Shown: positions 32,816 through 40,344 of the stretch, piece after piece
Numbering within the stretch: position 1 is the stretch's first letter
Layout: every line of letters starts with the position of its first letter
Assembly (NCBI GenBank): GCA_016186905.1
Contig: JACPKS010000071.1
Span: forward strand, 1 to 41,961
Length of the DNA: 41,961 nucleotides
Direction of reading: 5' to 3'
From: Deltaproteobacteria bacterium
Lineage (GTDB): Bacteria > Bdellovibrionota > UBA1018 > UBA923
The notes under the pieces: generated by a model
The model's input: only the letters and a program-made list of their open reading frames with translations
Told to the model about the DNA's origin: nothing
Databases searched by the model: none
Program-made: the position numbers and the translations under genes

Positions 32816-33522
32816 AGTGATGATTGTACACGGAAAATATGCACGGGGTAACGAGAAGGCCAGAGGTTTTTGAAATCATCTGGAGCTAAAACACTTTCGC
32901 GCGGATGAAGATCCGCGCGCTGATAAGCTTCACGCGCGATCTCGGCCTCCCACTCGCCCTGATGGCAACTCAAAATCTCCGAGGCACCGAGTTTTTTGGC
33001 GTGCGCCAGCTGCATCCGAAAATCGGAATAACGCGAAGGAATTCCCCACTTCCGGCACGGCCGTTCGGAAACAAACGGAAAGAAAAAACAAAAGACCGCG
33101 AAAGCGGCGCTTGGCACGTCTTCGAACGTGAGATTCAAAAAATCAGCGTGAAGCGCCCGCGCGCCGCGGCCATTTTTCGCAAGACACTCGGCTGCGGCCA
33201 ACGCGCAATCAATGCGGCGATGAAAATTCCAATACCTTCTGCCTCCGTCGAGCTCGACGCCAAGAAGCTTGGCTTCCGGAAAGTATTCCGCGAGCGCTTG
33301 CGCGTAAGACCAGTTCCGGCAACCGATGTCCACACACGCGGCGCTTGCGCCGCGCTGTTCGACCCCTGCCGACCGCAGAACCATTCTGTAAAACCCGGTC
33401 TCGCCTTCGGAGAATTCACAATCGGGAAGGCCAGGCCGCAACTTCCATCTTCCCCAGTAGCGATCACGCAAAGCGAAGCTCGCCCGATTGAGCATCTCCT
33501 CGGCCAGCGCAAACGCATTCAC
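32812..33522 (-). CDS. Class I SAM-dependent methyltransferase-like protein
   Basis: A 236-residue protein with a recognisable Rossmann SAM site: ACVDIGCRNWSYAQALAEYF (motif I region), then KLLGVELDGGRRYWN with the acidic residue that binds ribose. GARALHADFLNLTFEDVPSA may be motif II. The later section has FCFFFPFVSERPCRKWGIPS and no family marker I can name, so the substrate is unknown. It lies between tonB-like and glycosyltransferase genes with 4-nt overlaps on both sides, so the three are translated together. It may modify a glycan or lipid; this is inference. Confidence 0.7.
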   Translation of the reverse strand: MNAFALAEEMLNRASFALRDRYWGRWKLRPGLPDCEFSEGETGFYRMVLRSAGVEQRGASAACVDIGCRNWSYAQALAEYFPEAKLLGVELDGGRRYWNFHRRIDCALAAAECLAKNGRGARALHADFLNLTFEDVPSAAFAVFCFFFPFVSERPCRKWGIPSRYSDFRMQLAHAKKLGASEILSCHQGEWEAEIAREAYQRADLHPRESVLAPDDFKNLWPSRYPVHIFRVQSSL

Positions 33523-34109
33523 CGCTTCTCCTCCAGGCGAAACACGAACGGGATCTCAAGTTCCAGGCGCTCGCTCTCAGGAAGCGGAGAAAACGACCAG
33601 CTCTCGACCGCCGCGAGCGCCGCATGATCGAGGTTCTCAAAGCCGGAAGAAACCTTCGTGCGCGGCGGCGCCACCAGCACACCGTTTCTTGCCACCGTGG
33701 CCGCGACCACGACGCGGCCCTCCTCGCCGCGAAGACGCGAAACGCGGGGGTACTCTGGAATGTGGTTGCGCGAAAACGCTGTGGCGATGGCGTTTTCGGA
33801 TTCCGAGCTGACAGGAATGGCTGGGACTTGAGCATTCGCGGGAGAATCCGCGCTGGTGGCTTCGGGAGCGGACGCGGAGGGTGATGCGATTACCGCGGCG
33901 ACGGACGCAGCTGGCGACGAGCGCCTGGCGCCGTTAGAACGGGATAACGCTCCCGTTCCTGCCGCGGACACGACGATCTCTAGGCTCGTACCTGCATCCT
34001 CAAAAGCGCTGTGCGCGCTGAAAAATGCGTACAGCCAGACAAAAGCCGCGGCGTGCAACGCGACGGATATGAGCAGGGGTCTCGTCATTGGCTTTAGGGA
34101 ACGCTTCAT
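33519..34109 (-). CDS. TonB-family energy transducer
   Basis: I start at the ATG at 34109 (MKRSLKPMTRPLLISVALHA); a TTG at 34118 and an ATG at 34088 are alternatives. The 196-residue product has an N-terminal membrane segment with the His characteristic of TonB proteins (LLISVALHAAAFVWLYAFFS), a Ser/Ala/Pro-rich periplasmic spacer, and a C-terminal TonB domain (IPEYPRVSRLRGEEGRVVVA, then LDHAALAAVESWSFSPLPES). TonB passes proton-motive force to outer-membrane receptors; a TonB-dependent receptor lies about 2 kb away. No exbB/exbD is in the window, and the gene is coupled to unrelated genes, so its partner is uncertain. Confidence 0.82.
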   Translation of the reverse strand: MKRSLKPMTRPLLISVALHAAAFVWLYAFFSAHSAFEDAGTSLEIVVSAAGTGALSRSNGARRSSPAASVAAVIASPSASAPEATSADSPANAQVPAIPVSSESENAIATAFSRNHIPEYPRVSRLRGEEGRVVVAATVARNGVLVAPPRTKVSSGFENLDHAALAAVESWSFSPLPESERLELEIPFVFRLEEKR

Positions 34110-34142
34110 CGGCGTCAAGCGTATGCAAAAACGAGCGCACCG

Positions 34143-34904
34143 TCAAAGCAGGCGCGCTGAGCAGTCTTCGCGTCCGCCTTTTTTCCTCGGGCCGGCGTAG
34201 CCGGGCAAACCTACGGCCGCGGAGGTTTTCGCGAGACGAGCTGCATTCTTGACTGATTTCCAGTATCCGTCCTCGCCGCTTCCGATTTTTACGCGCGCGC
34301 GAAAGAACTGCGCCCAATAAAACTCCTGGAACGGGACGGGCTTCTTGAGATAGCCGCCTTCCGCCTGCACATCGTCGGCCAGGCTGCGATAGGGGTCATC
34401 CTTCAGGTATCGGACGTGCTTGGGAAGGTCCGCGGGCTCATGCGGACCCTTCCCATTTTCATCGAAAAGATAAACAAGTTCCTTTTTTTTCATTCTCTTC
34501 CAGAACGTGGTCATGTTCGGCAGTTTCGAGAAATCATGCAGAAGAGCGGCGAAGACATTCTCGCGGCCGACTCTTAACGCCGCGAGCGTTTGGTGATGAC
34601 GATCGGTCATGTAATAACGCCCGTCGGGCGCGAGCACTACGGGAACGGGGTGATCCATGAGATAGTCCCGAAGCTCGTCGTGCGACATTTTCAGAAGCTT
34701 CCCGTAACGGCGATCCACGATCCGCATCCCAACGGCGAACTGTGTCGCTTCAAGATTGTTAATCGCCATTTTGCACATGTCGCCGACGTACATCCGCTCG
34801 CACGAGTCGACGAAATCGCCGGCGTGGGAATATGGAGTGAGCGTGAGAGCAGCCACAACACACCCCAGTCGGGCAAGGCCTTTGACAAAACCTTGAACTT
34901 TCAT
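34143..34904 (-). CDS. Secreted ParB-like nuclease-fold protein (ParBc_2 type)
   Basis: A 253-residue protein with a signal peptide (LGCVVAALTLTPYSHA). The mature part fits the putative ParB-like nuclease family ParBc_2: NNLEATQFAVGMRIVDRRYG, YLMDHPVPVVLAPDGRYYMT, DRHHQTLAALRVGRENVFAA, and a later helical region with FQEFYWAQFFRARVKIG. The DRHH motif follows the fold's core strand. Exported members are known in proteobacteria, but their substrate is not, to my knowledge. It ends in a basic tail (PRKKGGREDCSARLL). It lies just upstream of the tonB-like gene on the same strand, 33 nt before it. Confidence 0.75.
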   Translation of the reverse strand: MKVQGFVKGLARLGCVVAALTLTPYSHAGDFVDSCERMYVGDMCKMAINNLEATQFAVGMRIVDRRYGKLLKMSHDELRDYLMDHPVPVVLAPDGRYYMTDRHHQTLAALRVGRENVFAALLHDFSKLPNMTTFWKRMKKKELVYLFDENGKGPHEPADLPKHVRYLKDDPYRSLADDVQAEGGYLKKPVPFQEFYWAQFFRARVKIGSGEDGYWKSVKNAARLAKTSAAVGLPGYAGPRKKGGREDCSARLL

Positions 34905-35385
34905 AGTTTCGTATTTTTTTCCCTTCCGTTATCTGCCTATCGACGCAGTCGTGAAAAACTGAACTAGGCCGCGGATCGGACTGCGGATTGATCCTCTGCG
35001 TCGTTGTGCTGACGGTTACGCACCATTCCGGCAATTTTTACCGCGCAGAATCGAGGTCGCGTGCTCCTCGCAGGTTAAGACAGCCGGCCCTCCGCGCAAC
35101 GCCTGCTGCTGCGCTGCGCCTCCCTGCCGTGCAAAGGCCAGCCCTCTGTGCAAATGTCAACTTGTTCGAAATCGAGCAGATTGCTCGAAATCGAACAAGT
35201 TGACAGTTGCACATGAGCCACCAGCCACTGCGGGAGGACGGACTCACACTCCACTAAAAGCCAAGAGAGGACCTTCGCGCGGAGATCGCCGCACGCGGCA
35301 TGCACCTCTGCTGCGAGAAGAATTTGCCGACCTCCCCGTATCGCGGTTGAATTTCGAACGCCTAAACGAGACCCTTATTGAACAG
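34905..35385. other. Intergenic stretch with no convincing gene
   Basis: About 480 nt between the ParBc_2-type gene and the likely start of the TVP38-type gene. Short open frames exist on both strands but none has a ribosome-binding site or recognisable product. The first 100 nt should hold the promoter of the minus-strand gene. The clearest structure is the long imperfect palindrome at 35147-35213. The frame of the TVP38-type gene is open from 35200, but its early part does not look like that family. Confidence 0.5.
35147..35213. repeat. Long imperfect palindrome (67 nt)
   Basis: Nested arms pair as follows: TGTGCAA with TTGCACA (7 bp), one mismatched pair, TGTCAACTTGTTCGA with TCGAACAAGTTGACA (15 bp), a 2x2 AA/AA mismatch, then TCGAGCA with TGCTCGA (7 bp) around the loop GAT. 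TCGAAATCGA also occurs twice as a direct repeat within it. There is no following T run, so it does not look like a terminator. Confidence 0.85.
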
Positions 35386-36153
35386 ATGGTCGCCTACGCC
35401 AATCGGCACAAATACAAGCTGCTCGTCGTGCTGGCACTCGTCGCCGGAATCGTCATGGCCAAGCGCTTCGGCGCGGCCGAGCTTCTCTCGTTCGACGGAA
35501 TCCGAAAGCACGTCGAAACCCTGCGCGGGCTTTACTCCGCGCACCCGGCGGCCGCCCTTGCGATTTACTGCGCGGTCTACGTGCTTGGAACCACGCTCTC
35601 GATTCCCGTCGGAAACGCCTTAAGCCTTGCTGGCGGCGCGGTTTTTGGACTTGCCGTAACGTGGCCGCTTGCAGTGCTCTGCACATGCGTTGGAGCGAGC
35701 GGTGCGTTTCTGATCTCGCGTCATCTTCTGAGCGATTGGGTGGAACGGCATCACGGAAAACGGGCGGACGCCATCCTTCACGAGCTGCGCGACCACGGCG
35801 CGATGTATCTCGTCGCGCTCCGCTGGATCATGGTCGTGCCGTTCGCGCTCATCAACTGGACGATGGGGATTTCGGAGATGCGCATCCGCGCGTTTTTTCT
35901 GGCAACGCTCGTCGGGCAAATTCCGGTGAATTTTATTTTCGTCAACGCCGGCCGCACGATCTCGACGCTCGATTCGATCGGCGAGATCCTTTCGCTCAGG
36001 CTTTTGCTCGCGTTTTTCGCGATGGCGATATTGCCCGTAGCACTTGTCGTGCGCAGGAATCTTAAAACCGGCAGCCGAGATAAAAAGTGCGGCCGGGGTT
36101 CGGAAAACCGGAACTCACGGAACCCGGACGATCAAACACGTTGGATATCTTAA
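35386..36153 (+). CDS. TVP38/TMEM64 (DedA-superfamily) membrane protein
   Basis: I start at the ATG at 35386 (MVAYANRHKYKLLVVLALVA), which gives about 255 residues; no start has a good ribosome-binding site, and a TTG at 35347 or further upstream is possible. Membrane segments include LLVVLALVAGIVMA, LAIYCAVYVLGTTLSIPVGN and LAVTWPLAVLCTCVGASGAF. The VTT signature is LSIPVGNALSLAGGAVFG followed by GASGAFLISRHLLSDWV. The re-entrant region ALRWIMVVPFALINWTMGIS is typical. VTT proteins are lipid scramblases or flippases, or ion-linked transporters. The last about 30 residues are polar and read across the end of the convergent receptor gene, overlapping it by 92 nt; that tail is unlike the family. 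Confidence 0.83.
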   Translation: MVAYANRHKYKLLVVLALVAGIVMAKRFGAAELLSFDGIRKHVETLRGLYSAHPAAALAIYCAVYVLGTTLSIPVGNALSLAGGAVFGLAVTWPLAVLCTCVGASGAFLISRHLLSDWVERHHGKRADAILHELRDHGAMYLVALRWIMVVPFALINWTMGISEMRIRAFFLATLVGQIPVNFIFVNAGRTISTLDSIGEILSLRLLLAFFAMAILPVALVVRRNLKTGSRDKKCGRGSENRNSRNPDDQTRWIS

Positions 36154-37930
36154 GGAACGCCGTTCCCGGCGTTCGCGCCACGCGCACGTCCACGCGCAGG
36201 TTGGTTTGCGAAAGCGGCGAGATCGTCTGATCATCCGAAAGATTGATGTAGCGCTTTCCAAGGAACTCTTCCTCAGCACTCACTCCGATCCACGAATCAA
36301 AAACCCAACCAGCCGAAGCCATTCCCTGCACGCGCGGCTTATATGGAAACTCATGGCCGCTGCCGCGATCCCATGCTCGCAAAACCGTGGCGGACGCGCG
36401 AAGCGAAAGCTCGGGCCGCGGATAAAAACGGCCGTCCAACGTCTGACCGAGAACCGTGGCGCTCGGAACATTCTGATAACGGGCCTGCGCGCCCGAAAGC
36501 GAAACGAACGCCGCGCGATTCATGACGCGATCGTGGAAGAGCTGCGCGTAAACCGCGTAACGCTCGCGCGCCAGCGTCACCGAAAGCGCCGTCACCGCGT
36601 CGCGCTCGACCTTGAGGCCGGCGTTGGGAAGCACCGCGATTCCGCCCGCGTTGTAGCCGCTCACTGCCGGGATCGGCGCGTACGCATGCTGGTATCCCGC
36701 TGAAAGCGCGATCGCCGCGCCCGTGCCGGCGTCCCCGCGCGCAACGCCTGCCGAGCCGTCGGCCACCCCGCCGAATGCCGAGCTGTTCTCGTAGCGAAGA
36801 AGCGGAATCAGGCGAAAATCCCCGGCGCGAAACGCGGTGGAATGCGTGAACCCAGCCGTGTTTCGCGCATAGAGGCCCGTACCGTCGTTTAAGCGCTCTT
36901 CCAGGTCGTCCAACGCGAAAAACGATTCGCCCGAACCGTGGCGCCAGGCCGTACCGGCTTGCGCGTAGCCGCCAAACGTGTGCGCATCGGTGCGCAGGCT
37001 TGGGGAAATTTCGTTTTGAACCCGCGAAAGCGTGCCGGCGAGCTTCGCGAATGCCCCGGCTTCGGGAGAAAACGCTTGCGCGTCGTGATAGCTCGCCCCC
37101 AGAAGATGAAACGTGTCGCGCTCGTGATCGCGCGACGGAAAATCAAGCGGCCCGGGATTCGTGCGATCGAGCCGCGAGGAAAGCGCGGTGAATTCCACGC
37201 TTCCCGCCGGGCCTACGCGCTTGCGATAGCGCGCAAGGCCGCCCGCGCCCGCCGCGTCGTTGTTCTCGCGCACGCGGCGCGCGCCGCTTACCGGGTCGCG
37301 AAACGGAAAATCCCCCCGCGTGCTCAAGCCCCCGCCGCCGATCACCCAATCGGCGCCGTCGCGTCCTCCGCGATAGACGGCCGCCGCTTCAAGCGTATTC
37401 GCGGAGCCTGCCAGCAACGAGGCGCTGAGATCGCGGCGGCCTCCGCTTTCTTCGGCGCCCGTTCCGATCCTCGCGCCTTGCGTTCTTAAATTAATCCTTC
37501 CTCCGGGGGCCGGAAGAATCACCGAAGTCGCGTCCATCGCGGGATAAAACGGCGAGTGGTATTCCACGGCTTCGACGAGCGCGGCCGGAAAAAGCGAGAA
37601 ATTGATTCCCACACCCGCGGGGTCTGGCACAGGCACGCCGTCGATGCTCACGGCGGTCGACGACGCGCCAAGCGCCTGAGGGGTGATGGCCGAAGTCAGG
37701 CTGCCCGGCCCCGAGTGGTTGCGCGCGACGACACCCGGAAGTTTTCCGAGTGTGCGGCCGATGTGCTCGTCGGTGGCGGGCTTTTCGATCGAGACGCTTT
37801 GCGAGGAATAGAAAACCTCGTCTTCGAGCCGAAGGCGTTCCGCGCGGATCTCAATGTCCGGAGAGGAAACCGGAAAAGCGCGGGGTGACAAGACCAGAGA
37901 TGCGGCGACCGTACAGTAAAACCAACGCAT
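36062..37930 (-). CDS. TonB-dependent receptor, probable cobalamin transporter (BtuB-like)
   Basis: A 622-residue outer-membrane receptor. A short signal peptide (WFYCTVAASLVLSPRAFP) precedes the plug domain: EHIGRTLGKLPGVVARNHSG, then AVSIDGVPVPDPAGVGINFS and LVEAVEYHSPFYPAMDA. The rest is a beta-barrel with Gly/Ala-rich strands and ends in the aromatic FYLGCRF, as outer-membrane barrels do. I could not place a classic TonB box; VFYSSQSVSIEK near residue 40 is a candidate. AAGGAGGG lies close to the ATG, and a cobalamin riboswitch directly upstream makes vitamin B12 or another corrinoid the likely cargo. The 3' end overlaps the convergent TVP38 gene by 92 nt. Confidence 0.9.
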   Translation of the reverse strand: MRWFYCTVAASLVLSPRAFPVSSPDIEIRAERLRLEDEVFYSSQSVSIEKPATDEHIGRTLGKLPGVVARNHSGPGSLTSAITPQALGASSTAVSIDGVPVPDPAGVGINFSLFPAALVEAVEYHSPFYPAMDATSVILPAPGGRINLRTQGARIGTGAEESGGRRDLSASLLAGSANTLEAAAVYRGGRDGADWVIGGGGLSTRGDFPFRDPVSGARRVRENNDAAGAGGLARYRKRVGPAGSVEFTALSSRLDRTNPGPLDFPSRDHERDTFHLLGASYHDAQAFSPEAGAFAKLAGTLSRVQNEISPSLRTDAHTFGGYAQAGTAWRHGSGESFFALDDLEERLNDGTGLYARNTAGFTHSTAFRAGDFRLIPLLRYENSSAFGGVADGSAGVARGDAGTGAAIALSAGYQHAYAPIPAVSGYNAGGIAVLPNAGLKVERDAVTALSVTLARERYAVYAQLFHDRVMNRAAFVSLSGAQARYQNVPSATVLGQTLDGRFYPRPELSLRASATVLRAWDRGSGHEFPYKPRVQGMASAGWVFDSWIGVSAEEEFLGKRYINLSDDQTISPLSQTNLRVDVRVARTPGTAFLKISNVFDRPGSVSSGFPNPGRTFYLGCRF

Positions 37931-37961
37931 AGGGCCCTCCTTCGGAGCTCGCGAGCTGAAC

Positions 37962-38056
37962 TTCCGTCAGGTTTTCGGACTCGCGACGACGATAAGCGCC
38001 GCACACCGTTGCGGGACAGTTCCGGACTCTCACCGGAATTCCCCTGACCTGGAAGC
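37962..38056 (-). ncRNA. Cobalamin riboswitch
   Basis: Read on the minus strand the leader shows the B12 riboswitch core in order: CAGGTCAGGGGAATTCCGG, TGAGAGTCCGGAACTGTCCC, GCAACGGT, then AGTCCGAAAACCTGACGG. GTCAGG and CCTGAC close the element. The peripheral arms are short, pointing to a compact variant. It ends about 30 nt before the TonB-dependent receptor, with a palindrome AGCTCGCGAGCT and then the AAGGAGG ribosome-binding site. This suggests control of translation, with repression when cobalamin is plentiful. Confidence 0.92.
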
Positions 38057-38089
38057 ATGGGTTGTAATTCCATGGTAAACTGAAAGCGC

Positions 38090-38845
38090 GTGAAAAACTA
38101 CGTTCCCGTTCCGACGTTCGTGCACTCCAACGTCCGCCTCACGATCGCGGACAGGGAGTACGCTTTCTTAAACCAACCTCTCTCGATCTATGGCATCGCG
38201 GGCATCCGCTGGCCCCATTTCGATCCCACGAGTCACGCCGGGGAATTTCTTAAGCTCAACGCGCAGGTGTTGTGCAAACAGCCATACACGCTCGACCTCG
38301 GCGGCCACATCACCGTCGAAGAGGCGTTTAGCGAGCAGACAAAAAAAACGACGTATTATCTTGGCGTCCACATCGAGATGCGCGCCGAAGACCGCGAACG
38401 GCTCTCCAAGACGATCGCGGCGGAAGGCTTCGTTCCCGAGTCTTACACCCGCAAATTCCCGCGCATCCCGGCGAGCAGCGACATTCCCGACATGCCGCTC
38501 AGGGCGCTTGCTCGAGCGCCCACGGGGGTGGCGATTTCTTTTGAGATCATGAATCTTTCGCCGAGCGGAATTCTCCTGTGCTCGGATAACCCCAACGCCG
38601 CGGCCTTCGCGCCGGGAGCCGGAATCCACGTTGAAGTCGAGCCGCGACGCTTGAGCCTCGACCCTTTCAAGTTTGACGGCTTGATCTGCCGCCGGACGAC
38701 CGACAGGCTTTCGGGCAAGGCCGGGACTCTTCGGCGCCTCTTCGGCATCCGTTTCACGAACATCTCCAAAGAGCACAAGCAGGTCTTTCTCGATACTCTA
38801 CGAACCGTGCTCTTGCGTCTGCAAGGCACGGCCCAGAACAAATAA
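38090..38845 (+). CDS. PilZ-domain cyclic-di-GMP-binding protein
   Basis: A 251-residue protein starting at GTG (38090), in a region that on the other strand carries the riboswitch promoter; no strong ribosome-binding site is visible. Residues about 1-130 form an unnamed N-terminal domain (FVHSNVRLTIADREYAFLNQ onwards), possibly a degenerate second PilZ-like barrel. The C-terminal PilZ domain has the two binding motifs, RKFPR (RxxxR) and NLSPSG ((D/N)xSxxG), then LFGIRFTNISKEHKQVFL near the end. It should bind cyclic-di-GMP; its target is unknown. Confidence 0.85.
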   Translation: MKNYVPVPTFVHSNVRLTIADREYAFLNQPLSIYGIAGIRWPHFDPTSHAGEFLKLNAQVLCKQPYTLDLGGHITVEEAFSEQTKKTTYYLGVHIEMRAEDRERLSKTIAAEGFVPESYTRKFPRIPASSDIPDMPLRALARAPTGVAISFEIMNLSPSGILLCSDNPNAAAFAPGAGIHVEVEPRRLSLDPFKFDGLICRRTTDRLSGKAGTLRRLFGIRFTNISKEHKQVFLDTLRTVLLRLQGTAQNK

Positions 38846-38865
38846 TTCGCGGGCCGCTGGCGTTT

Positions 38866-39588
38866 TCAGGCCGCGGCTTTTTCTTCCGTAATCGGTTGAT
38901 TCGAGCTGAAGGCGTACCCCACTCCGCGCACCGATTCGATGTATCCGGCGTGCGGGCCGAGCTTTTTTCGGATGTTGCTCACGTGGCTGTCGACCGAGCG
39001 GTCGTAAACGTCGGTGGGATCGCTTGAGACCGCCGCGAGGATCTGCTCGCGGTTAAACGCCATGCCGGGATGCTGCGCGAGATAGTGCAGGATGCGAAAT
39101 TCAATGGGCGTAAGCTTGAGATCCCGCCGCGCGCCCCGCTCGGTGACGAAGGCTTTGTGCCTTGAGAGATGAAACGTGAGTTTCTCGACGTAAACCGTGT
39201 CGCGTTCGAACTGGGGCTGCTTGGTTTTGCGAATCCTCGCCGCGACGCGAGCGCGCAGCTCGATCGGATCAAAGGGTTTGAGCACGTAATCCTCCGCGCC
39301 CATCGTGAACGCCGTCGCCTTGTCCATCGAGGTGTTCCTCGCGGTGAGAAAAACCACGGGTGTGGAGAGATTCGGCGTGGAGCTGTTTTTCAGGTGCGCG
39401 AAAAGCCGGAAGCCGTCCGTTCCGGGAAGATCGCATTCCATGAGCACGAGATCATAGCGCCTCTCTTTAAGCTTTTGGAGCGCGTGGGCGGGTTCGGTGA
39501 CGTGCATGATCGTGAACTCCTCGCCTAAAGCCGCAAGAACGTTCGCGCGAGTGTCGGTCGAAGAATCGATCAGAAGAATCGTGTACAT
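38866..39588 (-). CDS. Atypical OmpR/PhoB-family response regulator (Glu at phosphoacceptor site)
   Basis: I start at the ATG at 39588 (MYTILLIDSSTDTRANVLAA); an ATG at 39606 adds six residues. The 240-residue protein has a receiver domain and a winged-helix DNA-binding domain (KLTPIEFRILHYLAQHPGMA, FNREQILAAVSSD, YDRSVDSHVSNIRKKLG, YIESVRGVGYAF). The receiver is unusual. The second acidic-pocket Asp is Ser (LLIDSS rather than LLVDDD), and the phosphoacceptor Asp is Glu (LVLMECDLPGTDG). The conserved Thr (VFLTARN) and Lys (VLKPFDP) remain. Normal phosphorylation is unlikely; Glu may mimic the phosphorylated state. No histidine kinase gene is adjacent. Confidence 0.9.
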   Translation of the reverse strand: MYTILLIDSSTDTRANVLAALGEEFTIMHVTEPAHALQKLKERRYDLVLMECDLPGTDGFRLFAHLKNSSTPNLSTPVVFLTARNTSMDKATAFTMGAEDYVLKPFDPIELRARVAARIRKTKQPQFERDTVYVEKLTFHLSRHKAFVTERGARRDLKLTPIEFRILHYLAQHPGMAFNREQILAAVSSDPTDVYDRSVDSHVSNIRKKLGPHAGYIESVRGVGYAFSSNQPITEEKAAA

Positions 39589-39669
39589 CGTGTGTAGAAA
39601 CCTCAATGTACGGATCGACGGATCATCGCCACCGCTTGAAGTCAGTGGGCAAAAAGATCCTTCACTGGC

Positions 39670-39924
39670 TTACCTCATCTTTTTCACGCCCGCATCGAGG
39701 AAAAGCTTGATGAGGGCCTGGTAGGGAACATCACGCTCCGATCCCAGAGCACGCAGCTGATTAAGAAGCTTCGTGGGCAAGCGGATCGAGACAACCTGGG
39801 TGGGTGACGTTTCCGGCAGACGGAGGCCGATATCCTCAAAGCGCAGGGGTTTCGATGGGTCGATCCACGCTCCGGTTTCATTCGAGTCGTAGTCGGTGAT
39901 TTCTTGCTTTTTACCCCGCGCCAT
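39670..39924 (-). CDS. brnA: BrnA-type ribbon-helix-helix antitoxin
   Basis: The start is the ATG at 39924, giving MARGKKQEITDYDSNETGAW and about 84 residues; the longer frame to 39984 lies inside the toxin gene. The C-terminal half is a CopG-type DNA-binding domain: PTQVVSIRLPTKLLNQLRAL, then ERDVPYQALIKLFLDAGVKK. BrnA antitoxins neutralise BrnT and repress the shared promoter. The gene overlaps the end of brnT by 14 nt, the standard toxin-first order of this system. Confidence 0.87.
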   Translation of the reverse strand: MARGKKQEITDYDSNETGAWIDPSKPLRFEDIGLRLPETSPTQVVSIRLPTKLLNQLRALGSERDVPYQALIKLFLDAGVKKMR

Positions 39925-40204
39925 AAAGCTCGCGCTCCTTCCTCGAAGCGGGTCTTGCCGTGATGATGCGAACCTTCCTTCCACGGACTGTAAATCCGAT
40001 CATGAGCACCCGCCCCTCCATGCTTTTCCCGTAGAGGATGTACCGCTTTTCCCTCTCCGCCGAATGCTGCCAATCCTCAAAAAGCCGGTAGGCGTGATCA
40101 TAAAAAGCGCTTTCGGCTTCCGCTGCCGAGACACCGTGCTTGGCCTCGTTTTTTTGGATGTTCCACCGATCCCAATCAAACGTGATCAGGGCTGTAGACG
40201 CCAT
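39911..40204 (-). CDS. brnT: BrnT-type ribonuclease toxin
   Basis: A 97-residue BrnT, a RelE-like mRNA-cleaving toxin. The family pattern is clear: FDWDRWNIQKNEAKHGVSAA, then EAESAFYDHAYRLFEDWQHS, EREKRYILYGKSMEGRVLMI, GFTVRGRKVRIITARPASRK and EREL. It precedes brnA and has a strong promoter. Both genes look intact. Confidence 0.92.
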   Translation of the reverse strand: MASTALITFDWDRWNIQKNEAKHGVSAAEAESAFYDHAYRLFEDWQHSAEREKRYILYGKSMEGRVLMIGFTVRGRKVRIITARPASRKERELYGAG

Positions 40205-40232
40205 CGCCCGGTGCCGTCCTCTCTCTTAAGTC

Positions 40233-40269
40233 AGTATAGGCCTTTGATTTTGTAGTGTCAAGCGCTACA
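40233..40269 (-). promoter_or_regulatory. brnTA promoter with overlapping operator
   Basis: On the minus strand TTGACA (40261-40256) and TATACT (40238-40233) are 17 bp apart, close to the sigma-70 consensus. An inverted repeat with arms TGTAGTG (40251-40257) and CGCTACA (40263-40269), 6 of 7 positions paired, covers the -35 box and is a likely BrnA binding site. Confidence 0.72.
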
Positions 40270-40316
40270 GTAACGCGAGCACGAAGATGGTTGTGATGAT
40301 GCGTGACGCCGTAAAA

Positions 40317-40335
40317 AGTAGGCTGGCACCTTTTG
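40317..40335 (+). repeat. Third copy of the short 3'-end motif
   Basis: AGTAGGCTGGCACCTTTTG matches 17 of 19 bases of the copy at 26096-26114. It lies 10 nt beyond the stop of the fibre gene. Read on the minus strand it is followed by TACTTTTTACG, but no stable stem is obvious. Confidence 0.65.
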
Positions 40336-40344
40336 CCCTTTGGC

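Noticed and set aside
35075-35305. 76-codon minus-strand frame across the long palindrome
   Set aside because: No ribosome-binding site or similarity I can recognise; its sequence is dictated by the palindrome.
40323-40337. TGGCACC...GCCC as a third sigma-54 promoter
   Set aside because: The GG-to-GC distance is 10 rather than 12 bp, and it lies at the 3' end of the fibre gene rather than before a plus-strand gene.
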